Source of the DNA: Eupeodes corollae
Taxonomy: Eukaryota > Arthropoda > Insecta > Diptera > Syrphidae
Length of the DNA: 64,000 nucleotides
Direction of reading: 5' to 3'
Assembly (NCBI RefSeq): GCF_945859685.1
Contig: NC_079149.1
Span: forward strand, 2,949,118-3,013,117
Shown here: in pieces, positions 46,549-59,568 of the stretch
Numbering within the stretch: the first letter of the stretch is position 1
Layout of the letters: each line of letters opens with the position of its first letter
The notes under the pieces: generated by a model
What the model was told of the DNA's origin: nothing
Databases searched by the model: none
Seen by the model: only the letters and a program-made list of their open reading frames with translations
Made by a program: the position numbers and the translations under genes

Positions 46549-47215
46549 TTAGGCTACAGTGGATGTTGGCGGGAAAACCAACACACGTAGACCAAAAGTT
46601 GATCTTTGTGACAGGGCAGGACATGAACGTGAAAAGTATGACACTGTCTCCCCTTCTTCTTCATCCATGAAGCTTCTGCAAAAATCGTTTGCGGGAGCAC
46701 CAAGTCGAAAAGCAATCCAATACTTATTTAGCATTGTCCTGTAACGGAACTAATATAAAATCTACGAACCGAAATGAGCATTCGCCGATTAGTTAAGTTG
46801 TCCAACAAGTCGTTGTATAAGACCATCTGTGTTTTGATTTCTTTGTGGTATCATTCTTCAGGAAAAATTACAAGTATCAACGGTATAACGAGGTTGGAAC
46901 AACAAAGGTAAAGTTGTTCCATTTGCAAGTTCCCCAGCTTTGCAGTTTCCTGGAATGTCTCTATGACCCTGCTCCCAAATAAGTTACATTTTGGTCTGTT
47001 CATCTCCAAAAAAAATTATCGGCAGGTTTGAGCTATTAAACAGTTTATTGAGATAGAGTGATAGGTGATCTCACAGTTTCTCTGAGACAAAAGTTGGTTG
47101 TTTTGATGGCCAGAAGTTCTGCCTTAAACACGCTACAGTGATTATGAAGATTAAATGAGAAATATAGATTTAGTTTGTCTAAGTACACGGCTCCACCAAC
47201 GCCAACCTAATCATC
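46549..47215 (-). pseudogene. LINE RNase H and C-terminal relic
   Basis: Minus strand, from 47215 down: VGVGGAVYLDKLNLYFSF and SVFKAELLAIK (about 47080-47205) are the start of an RNase H domain as found in I/R1/LOA/jockey-type LINEs, with the Glu of the active site in KAELLAI. Decayed middle sequence follows. Then NKYWIAFRLGAPANDFCRSF and DEEEGETVSYF with SRSCPALSQR (46560-46735), the Cys-containing C-terminal segment (xxFCRxCxxExETxxHLLCxCPAL) that follows RNase H in such elements. Several of its usual Cys and His residues are changed here. Stops and frameshifts break the middle. Confidence 0.8.
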
Positions 47216-47285
47216 GGTTTCGAATTCTTTTTGCAGACCATTTTTTAAAAGAAGTTTTTTAACAACCCAAGCACCAATCTCCCTA

Positions 47286-47571
47286 GTACCCGTGGCATGA
47301 TGGTTAGTGGGTTGGACTCTCATACTATAGGTCTTGGGTTCAATCCCTGTCTGTTCAAGGGTATTGCCGCTTGCTAGAAATTGACAAATTCTCCAAAAGT
47401 AGTTCTTTCTCATGAAGTGTCCTTTCTTAAATTATTCATTCGGATTCGACTTAAAACTGAAGATCCCCTCCATCCCTGAAAACAGTACTCGCATACAGGA
47501 ATGGTTGAGAGTTGTTAGTCCCTAGTCCCTAATTTTCAACGGAATGTTGCGCCTTACTTACTTACTTACTT
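47286..47571 (+). mobile_element. tRNA-derived SINE, copy 3 (best preserved)
   Basis: The head GGCATGATGGTTAGTGGGTT (A box in TGATGGTTAGTGGG) and GGTTCAATCCC (B box at 47337-47347) have the 30-40 bp spacing of a pol III internal promoter. The body continues with AAATTGACAAATTCTCC, TCATGAAGTGTCCTTTCTTA, GAAGATCCCCTCCAT, ACTCGCATACAGGAATGG and TTGAGAGTTGTTAGTC. It ends AACGGAATGTTGCGCC followed by a (TTAC)n tail at 47554-47571. Same order as copies at 3.2, 34.1 and 62.5 kb. It lies against the RNase H end of a LINE relic. Confidence 0.92.
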
Positions 47572-50500
47572 TAACTAGATTTAACATAGAATTCTAAATC
47601 TCAAAGGCGGTATTCTACATCTCAAAAATCTTAAGCAACAGTTTTTGATAATTGGATGATGGTTACCATTTAATCATTATTCATGCTCAAAAATATTAAC
47701 CTATAGTTGAGCATTTTTTTCAAAAAAATATTGCCATTAAGAATTAATTGCTGACCGACAAGAATCTGAAAACAAGCATTTTTGAACTATCGGCTTTGAA
47801 AAATAGATTTTCTCACAATATAATGTTTGATTAAATTCGAAGAATAGACTTAAACAAATTCTTGTGAAAGGAATTTACTTACCACACCGACCATGATGGC
47901 GATTAATATCTATACGCATCTTTTAATCGAGGTATGATTGCTGGAAAAAAATAAAACTATGGCTTCCATATGAATTAATGCCTTTTCCTAGTAAAACCAC
48001 TACGCGTGATGTAGTTTATATATACGCCAAGAATTCAACAACAGCATATTTTGTCAATGAAATCCGACCGTTGCGGAAATATTTGCCTCGCTTAAGGCGG
48101 CAGCAAACCCGCCGCGCTCATAAAAGGCAATAATACATTTTAAAGCGCGCAAAACACTTTCATACTTTATGTCAATATTTTCTACATAAACCAATTAGCT
48201 TAACACTTAGTGTCAATCATGGTTCCAGGTTACATCCCAACGCAACGCTACTGCAACGAACACCGCAGGAAAATCAAGAAAATCTGTGCTGTTTCTGTTA
48301 ATGTTGCTGTGACTTCGAGAACTGTGGTGCGGCTGTCCATCTTGTGTTCTAAATATGTCACTTCATGCAGAACATCATTTCTTAGGAAATAACACTCTGG
48401 CTTGAAAGGAAACAAACAGAACAACAAAACCAATCAAGTAAAACTACATAAAAACACGTACAAGGCAAACCTGGTGCGGTGCGATGCGGTGCGGTTTGGT
48501 GCGTTGCGTATAAAGTGACGGACAATGGACGAAGACGACGGACGCTGAAATCTTAAGGACACAAGGCAGAACAATCATCAACTGCTGCACAAATGGTGCT
48601 TCCGTAGCCGCAGATTGTAGGCACATCAATTGAAGCCTTATAGCCCTACGAAGACAAAAGCCAAGGCGACAACCTCGACAACGACAACAATCGCTCAACC
48701 ATCATATTCCGATCGAAATGCCACAAATATTCAGTATGCACTTCATTTGTTGGTATTATAATTAACTTCTGAGAAATATAGATTTCATAAATTGGAAAAT
48801 GTTTTCCGTCCTTGTTGACGTCCGTCGTAGCATCGCGTCGTCGTAGTCATCATCGTCATCGTAGTTACTTAGTTGCCGGCTATTGCAAAGCAAATGCTTC
48901 CATCATGTGGAACAACATGGTTGGCATGGTCTGGTCAGGCGATGGCTATGGAGATGGCAATGGATGGTGTGGTGTGGCGTGGCCTGGCATGGTGCTACTA
49001 TACGTCCACAATAGACACCGGTCTGGCCTTTTTGTGGATCGCAGTTAAAGTCGGACCGCACTTTTTGTCGACACTTTGTTTTAATATATTTTTTCCGTTT
49101 TGCTACTCCGTTGACCACTATTAACTCTGTTCAACGCCACTCGGCCCACCGTGCGTCGCGTCGCCTCACAGCCGCACCATCGCCGCCTACAGATCACAAT
49201 ATGGAGGAGCGGGAGAGATAATTATCGTTCATTTTTATTATTTATTTAAAAATGCCAGAGACAAGCGGTGAAATTCCCCTGACGACAACGAAAACAACGA
49301 CGACATCGACGAAAAACAAACGTCGTTGTCGTTGTCGTCATAGTAGCTCCAGTCTTCGTCATAGTCGTCGCCGATCGTCGCGTTTTATGCTTCGCTGAGT
49401 AAGGCCAAGTATTTGCTGCTAGTTACCGACTGGAGCCCAACTCTATTTCACTTGAAGTTCGTGAGAGGAAGCCTAGGATACTCCGCGTCCGTGTAGTATA
49501 CTCGTATACGATACGAACGGAATCTTATCGTCTTCGGCAATCGCTATTATACTGATGGTGAGCGTTCTGTTCAGACTCTCTCTCTCTAGTGCCAAAAGTC
49601 ATTGGCGATGTCCGTCTATCTGTCATTTTGTCGTGTCGTTATTGTTCATTTTAAATACAATGTAGTCATATACACAAAATGAGGACTCGCGCTCAACAGA
49701 TGGTTATGTTTTTTAATTAAAAAAATAAAAAACCTATTAAACAAAATTCTGATATGCTGATGCTGATACCTTTACATTGCATACTACATATGTATACGAG
49801 CATAGACCTTAACAAGATGTTAATCCTCTTTGTTTCTCGAGGATAGGAGCCGAGCGTGATTGACTGATAAATGAAAATCACATGAAGCCTTATTAAAAAT
49901 ATGACATCAAGAAGCTACTATTTTTACCGAGAGTTGAAATTTTCGACATTTTACTACTTTTTTATGGAAAGTTATAAATTTTGTAATCTAATGGAGTCAT
50001 AAAGGATGATTTGATATTTTTAAGGTGCACATACAATTATCTTATCAAAATAGGTCCATGGACATTTTGCTTTAGATAAAATTTTAAAAAAATACGCATA
50101 GGCCCAAGTACACATTAATATCAACCATAATGACCTCTTAAATATTTTATGTTTTTGAAAAAAGAAAAAAACCTTTTTATTTTAAATTGATGATTAAAGA
50201 TAAGGCCGACGATATGTTTTACACAAAGAACAATTTTATTCATTTCAATATTTTCAGTTAACAAAAGTAAAAATATATTCACTCGCTATTAAATTAAAAA
50301 TTACAAACAATTTATTATGGAAATAATGAATATTCATTCGAATTTTTGTTAAAGCAAATGCAAACATGTTAGAATTAATAAGTTCTAAAAATATAAAACT
50401 TATTTTAACCAAAAGAAGTTTAGATTCGCTTTTCCACTAAAATATGAAAATATCATTGTTTCATGTACAAGAAAATTGAATAATATTTTTGATGGATTAT

Positions 50501-50666
50501 TAAATTTGTATTGTATTCATTTAAAAATTATGGCACAAAAAAAAAAACAGTATTGAAGTGTTTTTTAGTCGATGTATGTACATAATATATCCAAACAAAA
50601 AAATGTGTCGTTTTTTTTTCAAACTATGCTCAATAATTAGATGGTAAGATTATGACCTTGAAAAAC
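47572..50666. other. intergenic DNA with GC-rich island 48000-49640, no gene seen
   Basis: The island contains GGTGCG repeats (48473-48500), TCGCGTCG motifs (48833 and 49155) and many overlapping compositional frames (48210-48698 and 48812-49124). 49700-50640 is strongly AT-rich. No exon is supported. Confidence 0.45.
49279..49345. repeat. imperfect hairpin of GACGACAACG / CGTTGTCGTC runs
   Basis: GACGACAACGAAAACAACGACGAC (split here as two runs, GACGACAACG and CAACGACGAC) is followed about 20 bp later by GTCGTTGTCGTTGTCGTC, its approximate reverse complement. It could form a stem in single strands; probably simple-sequence origin. Confidence 0.7.
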
Positions 50667-51565
50667 AGGTGTAGGGAACTAAGTCCCCGGGAACCTATTT
50701 TACTGAAGGACTTAGTTTCCACTTTTGGTGGGAACTAACCACCCTTTTTATGGAACAATTTAAAATATGGTCAGAGAACTTATTTTCCAAAGCCGCTTAC
50801 AATTTTGAATCTCGCAGTTGGTGCTTCAAGATTCTGCAAATATTAAAAAAAAATCACACGATTTTCAACAAAAATGATGACTTAGAACTAGAAATTTCAG
50901 AAAAAGAGGATTTCGATTCAGAGATCGCAGGACAATTAGCAAATATTAACAATGATAACAACGTTCATTGTGTACTATTTTTATTATACTCGCACATTCT
51001 TTTATTGCTATGCCACCAAGTGACGATCTGTGGAATTTGTTACCAGAGAATGTCAACAAACGCTGCATCTATCGAATTATGCCCTTAATGTAGAACAATT
51101 GTGCATATATGGATTTTCGAAAGTGTTTTTGTAAATTATTTTGTTTTTTAATTTTGTTTCTTTTTTAATTTATTTTTTTTTTTAGTTTTCTGACTTAAAT
51201 AACAAATATGTATGTGTATTTTGTTTTTTTTTTTAATGTTTTGATTTTTGTTGTGTTATATTTACAAAAGAAGCAATTTTTTAAAATATGAACATATGTA
51301 CATAGATATAAGTTAAAAATTTAAACTATTTTAATTTAATTTCGTGTAAATTTTTTTGAAAATGACATTTGTATTTATTAGTTTAATATAATTGAAATTC
51401 AACTTTTTCTTCTTACAACTGGAATTTAATTTCACTTTCAGAGGGAACTAAAACTTCATTTTTTTTTTCGAGAAATAGATTCCCACCTAATGTGAGGACT
51501 AATGCCAGTTTGCTAAAGTGGTCCCTCAGTAAACTAGGTTCCCAAGGACAAAGTTCACTGCACCT
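50667..51565. mobile_element. 0.9-kb inverted-repeat DNA element with unknown ORF
   Basis: The ends are inverted repeats of about 45 bp. The left begins AGGTGTAGGGAACTAAGTCC at 50667. The right, read on the minus strand from 51565, begins AGGTGCAGTGAACTTTGTCC. Both continue with GGGAACCTA(T/G)TTTACTGA(A/G)GGAC, and 37 of 45 positions agree by eye. No matching target duplication is visible. Inside, the plus-strand frame 50750-51088 (112 codons) is acidic then hydrophobic (DLELEISEKEDFDSEIAGQL; LFLLYSHILLLLC). I recognise no transposase in it. It may be a non-autonomous derivative carrying part of a larger element's gene. Confidence 0.8.
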
Positions 51566-51929
51566 TCATAACATTACCAAATTTTTATTAATCACCAAGA
51601 ACTTTCTTTTTTGGAACTGAACATTTCTAAAACTTCGCCAACTTTGTGGACATTTGAAAAAATTAGAACTCATAACCTTCGTCAAAAAAGTATTGCTAAG
51701 AATAAAAATTCCGCCTTTCCTAATTAAAATAATGTTGATGAATAATTAATACAAAATTTATTCATCTACTTTTTTCTTGTCTTTCAATATTCGACATTCT
51801 CAAAATTATTTAGATGCATTTTATTTAACATGTGAATGCCTAGGAAAAAGACATGCTCTAGCCCCAAAGCTTTGATAAGCATTACTGAAGACATAAAATT
51901 AGTTTTAGACAACAGATAAATAACTTTCC
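51566..51929. other. AT-rich spacer, nothing recognised
   Basis: No open frame or repeat stands out. Confidence 0.4.
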
Positions 51930-52275
51930 TCATTCTCCTTTATCTTCAAACTCTTCAGTTAATTTGGTTAACTCTTATCTCAAGGGTCGAAAACAAGCTA
52001 TTAGTAAAATGATAATCTATCAAATTTTCCATTCTAAAAGTTGTATTCCACAAGAATCAATTCTCGGTCCTCTTCTATTTGCCCTCTATATCAATGTATT
52101 TTCTCAAACAACTTCTGAATCAACTGTTTAAATGTATCCTGACGAAGACGTTTGAAAGTATAAAAGTTGTATTCTTGGAAAAGTTAACAATTGTGTCATT
52201 ATAAATTAACAATTCAATGCTTGCATTATTTTAAAATTATCCATTTACTCACCGAATAGTTTGGCAAATTGCAAA
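51930..52275 (+). pseudogene. LINE reverse-transcriptase relic, YADD region
   Basis: Plus strand: LVNSYLKGRKQAIS (about 51970-52010), then CIPQESILGPLLFALYIN (52035-52090), the block normally written GIPQGSILGP, then MYPDEDV (52133-52150) in the place of MYADDV, so both the Ala and one Asp are lost. Later text (KSCILGKVNN) fits the following helix. Internal stops confirm decay. About 350 bp survive. Confidence 0.8.
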
Positions 52276-54955
52276 CAATGTCTCCATTTTATCTTATTTT
52301 TTCTCAGATCTAGAAGAAGTCTTTTTAAAAATAAACTTTCAGTTTTCTAGGTTTAAAGTTGTTTATGTTTTTATTTAATATAAGAAGATTAGTTTTTTTA
52401 AAAATAATTTTATCAGAGGCTTTTTGGAAACAATTACATCTAGTCAACATTTTCGAAAAAATCTATTTTTTGTTTTCGACAGATTCTCAAAATATGACAT
52501 TTCAGAAATGTTTTTCTGAATATTTTATGTCAATACGTTCATGGTCTGCGCGACCAAACTTCGAATGTGTGTTTTTTGTTTAAATCGGTGACCACGATAT
52601 CTTAAAACTACTGAACCGATTTAGTTTAGATTTTGTCATTATTTGTATATACATATGAAAAAGGCAGTTATTCAAAGAAGGATTTTTTCCATACATATGT
52701 ACATACATTACATACTTAATTTTAATCAAGAAAAAGAAGCTACAAATCACGAAATTGAGACTTTTTGTTTGCAATTTCATAAAATGAGCTTTATGAACAT
52801 ATTGACACTTACAAATCATATTTCACTGCATCTGAGTAACAATAATTCGATCGATGAAAAAATATTGCCAACAGCGGAACTCCAATTTGTATCAATTTAA
52901 TGTTTTTTTTTAGCGTAAATTTCAGCAGGAGTTTGTAGATTGACATTGTTTTCTTGTAAATTATGAAATAATTTTTTAAAAACCTACAAATATAAGTGAA
53001 AAATTGCAAACCCTGTTTTCTCAAACTTTGATCAAATGTATCAGTTTTGCAAATGAAATACAGAGTTTTGATACTTACATATTTTGTGTTTGAATTGCAA
53101 AGTTTTGAGTTGTAATTTAAAACAGGTTATTCGGTAATTCGTAGCTTTTAAAGATTAATTTACTTTCCATTTTCAAACAATCCTGTCGAAATTTAAAAAC
53201 AATATTTCGCAAAGATAATATTCTTCATTAGTGATTTACAACATAAACTTTCCGTATTTTCAGTAACAGTTTTTCAATTGATAGAGCGGCGAGTTAAAAA
53301 ATTTGTGTGTTCTTATTATTATTTTTTTGTCGTTATTTAAGAATATTTCTTAGTAAATGTAAAAACTATCATTTGTAATTCACAAACATATCAACTTTAT
53401 TTGTGAATTCAATAGTGAAGGTTTGTTTTTTGAAGTTTGGTGGTAATTGGCAAAATAAGAAGTGAAAACAAATTTCGGTCTTGTCTACGAAATCTGATTG
53501 AGCAATTCAATCAGAAAATGCACACCTTTACTTATTTTCCGTTTCAATATTTTTTGGTGCTAAAGAAAAAAATACGTATGTATGTATATAGGAAAAACAT
53601 ATTTAAAAACTTTCTATTTTTGTATTGTTTTTACCTTTTGTTTTAAAAAATACAAGGGCCAGTAACTTCAAATTTTAATGAATATATAAAAGTTTTATTA
53701 ATTTTTACTCCAAGTTTTACTTACTCAAGGTTTTTATATTACATGTTTGAAAGTTTAAAGACTTCGGCCGTAAGCTATTTTATTTCACAAGAAAAGTTTC
53801 GTCTCGAAAGTATTTAGGTCAAATATTTCAATAGCTTCTTTTGTGTGGTATATAGAAAATCATTCATAGTTCTTAAGCATATATTTTCTAATATAACTTC
53901 CTTAACTATTACATATGTTTTTGTATCAAAAAAGCAATGTCAACAATTTAAAAAAAACATATCACTTCTAGATATGTGCATTATAATTTATTTTATAAAC
54001 ATTTGAATTTTATTCCCGAATAAAAAGAAATTTGATTAAAACAATGAAATGAGATAGGATTGATATTGTTAAATTCGAAATAGTCAATGTTTTCTTTGAT
54101 TTTCAGCAGTTTTCAGTTTTTCTTTATTAATAACAAAACCAAGAAAAGTAGCCAACTTTATGCTCTTGAGCTTCAAGCAGACTACATCGTAAGAATTACT
54201 TATCGTTGATTGAAAAAAATGCTTCATTAAGAAAAAAATAACAACAATTGGTGAACGACGAAATGCAAAAATATTGCCTCTTGTTACAATAGGACTGAAA
54301 TTTTAAGAACAACTTTACTCCTTAGTAGATAATTAAATGAAAGCTTCACTCGTAACGCATTAATTGAACTCATCTACATACACAGCCGCCCACAACTTTT
54401 TCTTTATAACCATTTGTCCAATTTTGAAAATCCATGCTGGAAATATTAGAAACTTTGAACAGAAGAAACTGGAAATATTTGTTTAATTTCCTAAAATCCA
54501 ATATTAAATATATAAATACAAAGATAGATAAAAATGGATCATTTTTGAAGCTTAAAGCTATCTTTAATTCATAAATATACTTAAACTTTGTAACTAAAGA
54601 ATATCCTATAAATTAATGGATTTCTTTACTTTTTTCAATAAAAATCGCGAAATCGAGACTTTCAATTTTGACCACTAACATTTTTCTTTCAAAAATTGGT
54701 AATTTTTTAAATCCTTCCATTAAAACTAGATAATATAATTACAAAACGTAATTCATTTGGGTTGATTACATGCCTTTTTTCGACTACTAAAACTATTTGT
54801 AACCCCTTAACGGCTCAAAAAGTTTAAAAAATAAAACAGTGTAGAAATATTCTTCGAAATAATTTTGTATTATTATTATCATGACATTTATTTTTTGAAT
54901 ATAAATATCAGCATATATCTTTTTTTTCACTCAATCAGTTAAATTGTTCATTGCT
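52276..54955. other. AT-rich intergenic DNA, no gene seen
   Basis: About 2.7 kb of strongly AT-rich DNA with TACATATGTATGTA-type runs near 52650-52710 and a TTAAAACTACTGAACCGATT segment near 52602-52622 that resembles sequence seen in other insect repeats. Open frames here are lysine/phenylalanine/asparagine-rich and unconvincing. Confidence 0.45.
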
Positions 54956-54959
54956 TTTT

Positions 54960-55185
54960 CCAAAAAAATTTAGCCGGTAATTCCGACAGTCTGTTAACTG
55001 CACCGAATACTCATGGTGATTCGCTAACAAATTTAGTTTTTGTCAAAGTAAATTTCCACAATTTGGAAGCGTTATACGAGTAATGTTGAATTTTTCGCTG
55101 AATAAAAATTTAACATTATTAACTATCAAACCATAGACAACAACCATTGAAACTTCTTATGCAGCTTAAAAAACGCCCTGTATTC
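54960..55185 (-). pseudogene. possible 5' end of a mariner element, minus strand
   Basis: On the minus strand the segment starts ATACAGGGCGTTTTTTAAGC (from about 55185), like the ACACCC/GGGTGT-type termini of mariner elements. Then RFQIVEIYFDKN (about 55040-55078) resembles the first helix of insect mariner transposases (QRLQIVEIYYxN). It is broken by stops soon after. The rest of the element is absent. Assignment is tentative. Confidence 0.5.
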
Positions 55186-55189
55186 CTGC

Positions 55190-58100
55190 AAACTTGTCAC
55201 AATCTAGGATAAGCTAATAGCTTGTTTGTTTTTGAAAAAGTTGGACACTCTTTTTGGGTTCGGTACTGTTTTTTTAAAATTTAAATATATACATGAGTTA
55301 ATGTTTAATTGACAATTTAATATTCAAATATTAAAATAATCACTAAAACGGTAATGTATATCTCCATCTGAGTATCCCTCACTTCTCATGTTTCAATAAA
55401 AAAAATACCAATATACAATATCTACGCAACTATCAAGTAAATGGCAGGCAATCAGTGGAAAACCAACCCAAAAACAACCAGCTTAACACAAGATTTATTC
55501 AATGATTTCGTCTTTAAGTCATTAAATAGTTGACAGACACACTGCGATCGAAACTACTAGCTCTCGCGTACTCCTTTATGGGTACATATGTATGTAGTAT
55601 GTATCAAGCGTATCTTAACTAACGAATCACATTGGTCTACACTCCAACTTCGCATATGATCGAGAGCGAGACTTAAAACTTATCTCAAGCATAAGCGCGT
55701 TGCTAATGACGCCCGTACATTTCGTCTAATCTAGATTCAGCTGTCACATGTAAATTACGACCAAACCAAGCTGTGCGTTGTAATGTAATGAGTCTTTGAC
55801 GCCAATTCATTTCGCTTGGGGCGGTTTTTTTCTCCTATAACTCCTAGGTACCTTACCTACACCCGGATTGAGATTTCTATTCCAATAAATACGACCATAC
55901 AAAATCCTACTTACATATATGCGAACGGATTATTAGAATAGGGGTTTAACTTGGTTTTAGGTCTTTCGTTTTTCGTTTTTTTTTTTTTTGAACAACATTC
56001 TTTGGTGTTTATTAATAATTCCAGCTGCAGGGCTTTGATCCCCTTGTTTGCAGCCAATTTGTGCCGAATGGGGGGTCATGCTTTTTGATTGAGGCTACAT
56101 CTGGGTCTGCTACGCGGTCTTTCAATATAGGTGCCCAACAACTCACAACTGGTTGCGATTCCGACAATTGAGTCATTTTTATCGTATGACCAAAGTAAAT
56201 TTTATAAATGATTGTAATTCACCACACAGTTGTTGACGTTGGCCTCTATCAACCGGTCAATTGTAAATGTCAAATATTGTGAACATTGTCTACCGAAATA
56301 TATCACCCACGGTCTTAACATGACGCACCACTCAATTCGACAGACGATATATAAGGCCCAACAAATTACAACCAACATTATGTTGCTCCATAAATAAACT
56401 ATTTATCGACGTTTAACATATGGAAGTTTATATTGGCTTGATCAAATCCCGCCTCTTTGAGTCTTTCAGAGCTTAACAACAGCAACAAAAAAAGAACTTC
56501 AACCATTTTGTGTCGAACGTGTATAGATACACAAAATACTCAAGTTAAGATAGAAAGGCCAACAATCTAATAATTGCCAGCAAATCTTCGTAAAACAGAT
56601 ACAATATCTGATGAGACCACACTGTGTGACACCCAACACTTTACCCAGCCGTTGTCAAATAAAATACTTGACGAATAACTCGTGTTTATCACGCCACCAA
56701 AGAAACACATCTCATTCTCTATGATGGTCGGCTCTGGGCCCTATAAAACGTCTAAATTAATGCGATCTCCCTGATATTTGCATTTACCATGCCGCCGCCT
56801 GATTCGAGCCGTGTGGGCTTCCTAAAAACTCAATTCAAACGAGCAGCCTAACTAAGAACCTGAAAGCTGAATCTGGCCACACTGTGTTCAACGACGCGAG
56901 GCAACGCGACGTCCAGAAGAAGAACTAAGCCCCGTGATTCATTAATCAGTCGTTTAGTCTATTATCATTGAAATTACCCCAACAAAATCCCAAATAGACA
57001 TAATTTTTTGTATTGTTTAGTAAGACAGGCCCATCTGGCATGGATAGTTATGACGGACCCCTTCTCAGTTATTATAGCCGTTTAACCAAATTAAGATCTT
57101 GCGATTGGATGGTTCAACTATCGGAGGTGGTGCCCGGTGAATTTATATCAATGGCGAGGTGACAAACTATATAAAACATGACACGTTTTGTTGTTTAAAC
57201 TCCATCTCCATCTTCAACACTAACTCCGAGTTAGACTTCGACTCCGCACCGATTATGACTTCGACGGTGACGATGATGATGCCGACGGCTGATGGCACGG
57301 TGGCGATTTAGTCTGCTTCTTGGGAGAAAATTGAGGTAATCGATTGTTTACTTTGAATATTTTACATATTTTTTTTAAATCTATGTGGAAAGAAATATGA
57401 AGTTATTTTAATGGTATTGTATTGAAAAATGTCAATACATAATATTCGTACAGGGTGGTCCAAAATTATAGATGGTTCATTTTAAAACTTCAGAAACATT
57501 TGTTCCTTTGTTTATTTCGAAGCAAATTGGTAAGGATTTAATTTTTATTTACCGAGAAACTTAACTAAACACTTTTCAAAGTTCAAGGCATGTAACAATA
57601 TTCTAAGAGCCGACTATAAGTCAAGTCAATTCAAAGCATTTCTGAGGCATATACCAAAAGGTATATCTCGGGTCTAAAACAAAGGCCAACAAGTCTGTCT
57701 ACTGTCACGAAGATGGTAAAAATTCACCTCAAAGGTGTGGACAAATCAACCAACAAATCAAATCAAGACATTTTCAAACATTGTTCATAATTTGCACGTA
57801 ATTGCGTTTTGGTCGGTTTTAAGACAAATTCAAATATACAGACTATTTCGATTGTACCACAATTTTGACAAAAGAGTTTAAAGGTACGAACAAAATTACC
57901 TAAGTCAAGTCATTTGCAAAACATTTAGTCTACCACCGCCGCCGCCATTCGTTAAGGACCTTTTCAAGCATATAAATGCTAAAAATAACAAAAGAATATT
58001 CCTTGACGTAATCCTGGACAAAAACCCTGCCAGTTTTGATTACACTAAGTTCACTACACCAAAAGCATCATAAGCACTATACGAAAACTTCCCTGAAATT

Positions 58101-59568
58101 TTGTAGATTGACATAAACTTGAGTACAAAAAGTAACTTTCCAAATTAAGGTGAGGTTTTTTGTTGGTTGGTAGCATTTTCTCCAAGATATATTTTCAAAC
58201 CTAAAATCATAAAACCCTTAATCTGCTAAAAAATGTTGCTTTATTAATTTTCAATGCTTTAAAAAGCAAAGTCTTGAAATTTTTAAAATGAATATCTCAG
58301 AAAAACTGAGATGATAGAGCGATTTTGAAGTCGAATTTAAACAAATGGCACTTGTAAACCTCTTAAAAAGTATAATTTGATTGCAACTTACAAAACCTCG
58401 TTTACCAATGTCATAAAAATGCCAAAAGAAAATTTTTTTGTTTACCTGAAAATTTAAAATATGTAGAACAATTTGTTCCATGTATATTTTCATTTTGGGG
58501 GTAATTGTAATTTGGATTATTTTAGGTGGAGTTTTTGTCTGATGGTGATTTTATTTTTTGAGGAATTTGTACGTATTTTTATTACTGGTTTTCTTTAAAC
58601 AAACTAAGTATTTTTATTTTCTGAATGAATAGTTCATTTAGCAAGTATTTGGATTAAACTCGATTAAAAAATATATCAAATACTTTTGTTTTTTTTTTTT
58701 AATATTATTTAGAATGAAGAACAAAACATCATCATGCAAATTTTAGCCCATAAACATGGCTATTTCATAATTTTAATTCATTATTAATGTTATAAAAACT
58801 TCCAAGAAAATAGTATTTGTACATATTTGTTAAGGAAATTAAATGACCTACAAAAAAGAGACGAATTCATATTCATGATTTATATTTTAAGGATTTTTAT
58901 TTTTTTAATGGCAAACAAGGAAACAATACAGATTTAAACAAATCTCTTAAACTCCGTTTTTTGATAAATTAGAACTCGATTGAGTTCTAGCTCATTTCTT
59001 TACCAAGTCCTAATTCCTTTAAAAATCTGATTTAGATCTCAGTTCAAAACAGAAGATTCATTCGATTTCAGAATAAATATCAGACCACAAGTCTGCAAGA
59101 ATAAAATATTATTATAAAATAAATAAACATGGACCGTTTTGGAAAGAAGTCATAAATAGGATAATGCACGCTGATAGTTTTACAAAGTGTAGAATTTACA
59201 TAAGCATTTAAACCCGTTAAACTATTTACTTTTCGTTTAACACATTTAGAACATCAAAGGGTTGGATGGGCATTTTACATATGTATAACGTTTATATATA
59301 AGTGCTATTTAAGTTATTACTAAACTTTTAATAATATTGTTGCATTTTTCGTCTCGACACAAATCTTTTGGCTGAATCTACTGAAAACATGTTTTCTTGA
59401 AATTTTTAATACAATACTTTCTATCATTTAAATTGTATGCATCATATGATATTTTAGAGATTGCAGGACTTGAAATTTCTTTTGATATTTATTCGTGTAA
59501 GAAGTTCAGTCTAACTCGAATATATATGTACATTAGAGTGGGCTAAAAAAAAGCTTTTCATTTTTTTT
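55190..59568. other. intergenic DNA; complex island 55440-57340, no gene seen
   Basis: The island is less AT-rich and has high sequence complexity with TATA-like and GACGCGA motifs (56890-56910), as expected of regulatory DNA. I find no exon. 57340-59530 is AT-rich; CAGGGTGGTCCAAAATTATA at 57451-57470 looks like a transposon end without a visible partner. Confidence 0.45.
57167..57177 (+). promoter_or_regulatory. possible TATA box
   Basis: CTATATAAAAC followed about 30-50 bp later by CATCTTCAACACTAACTCCGA-type sequence (first 20: CATCTTCAACACTAACTCCG). It has the look of a TATA promoter at the right edge of a complex island; no downstream coding exon identified. Confidence 0.25.
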
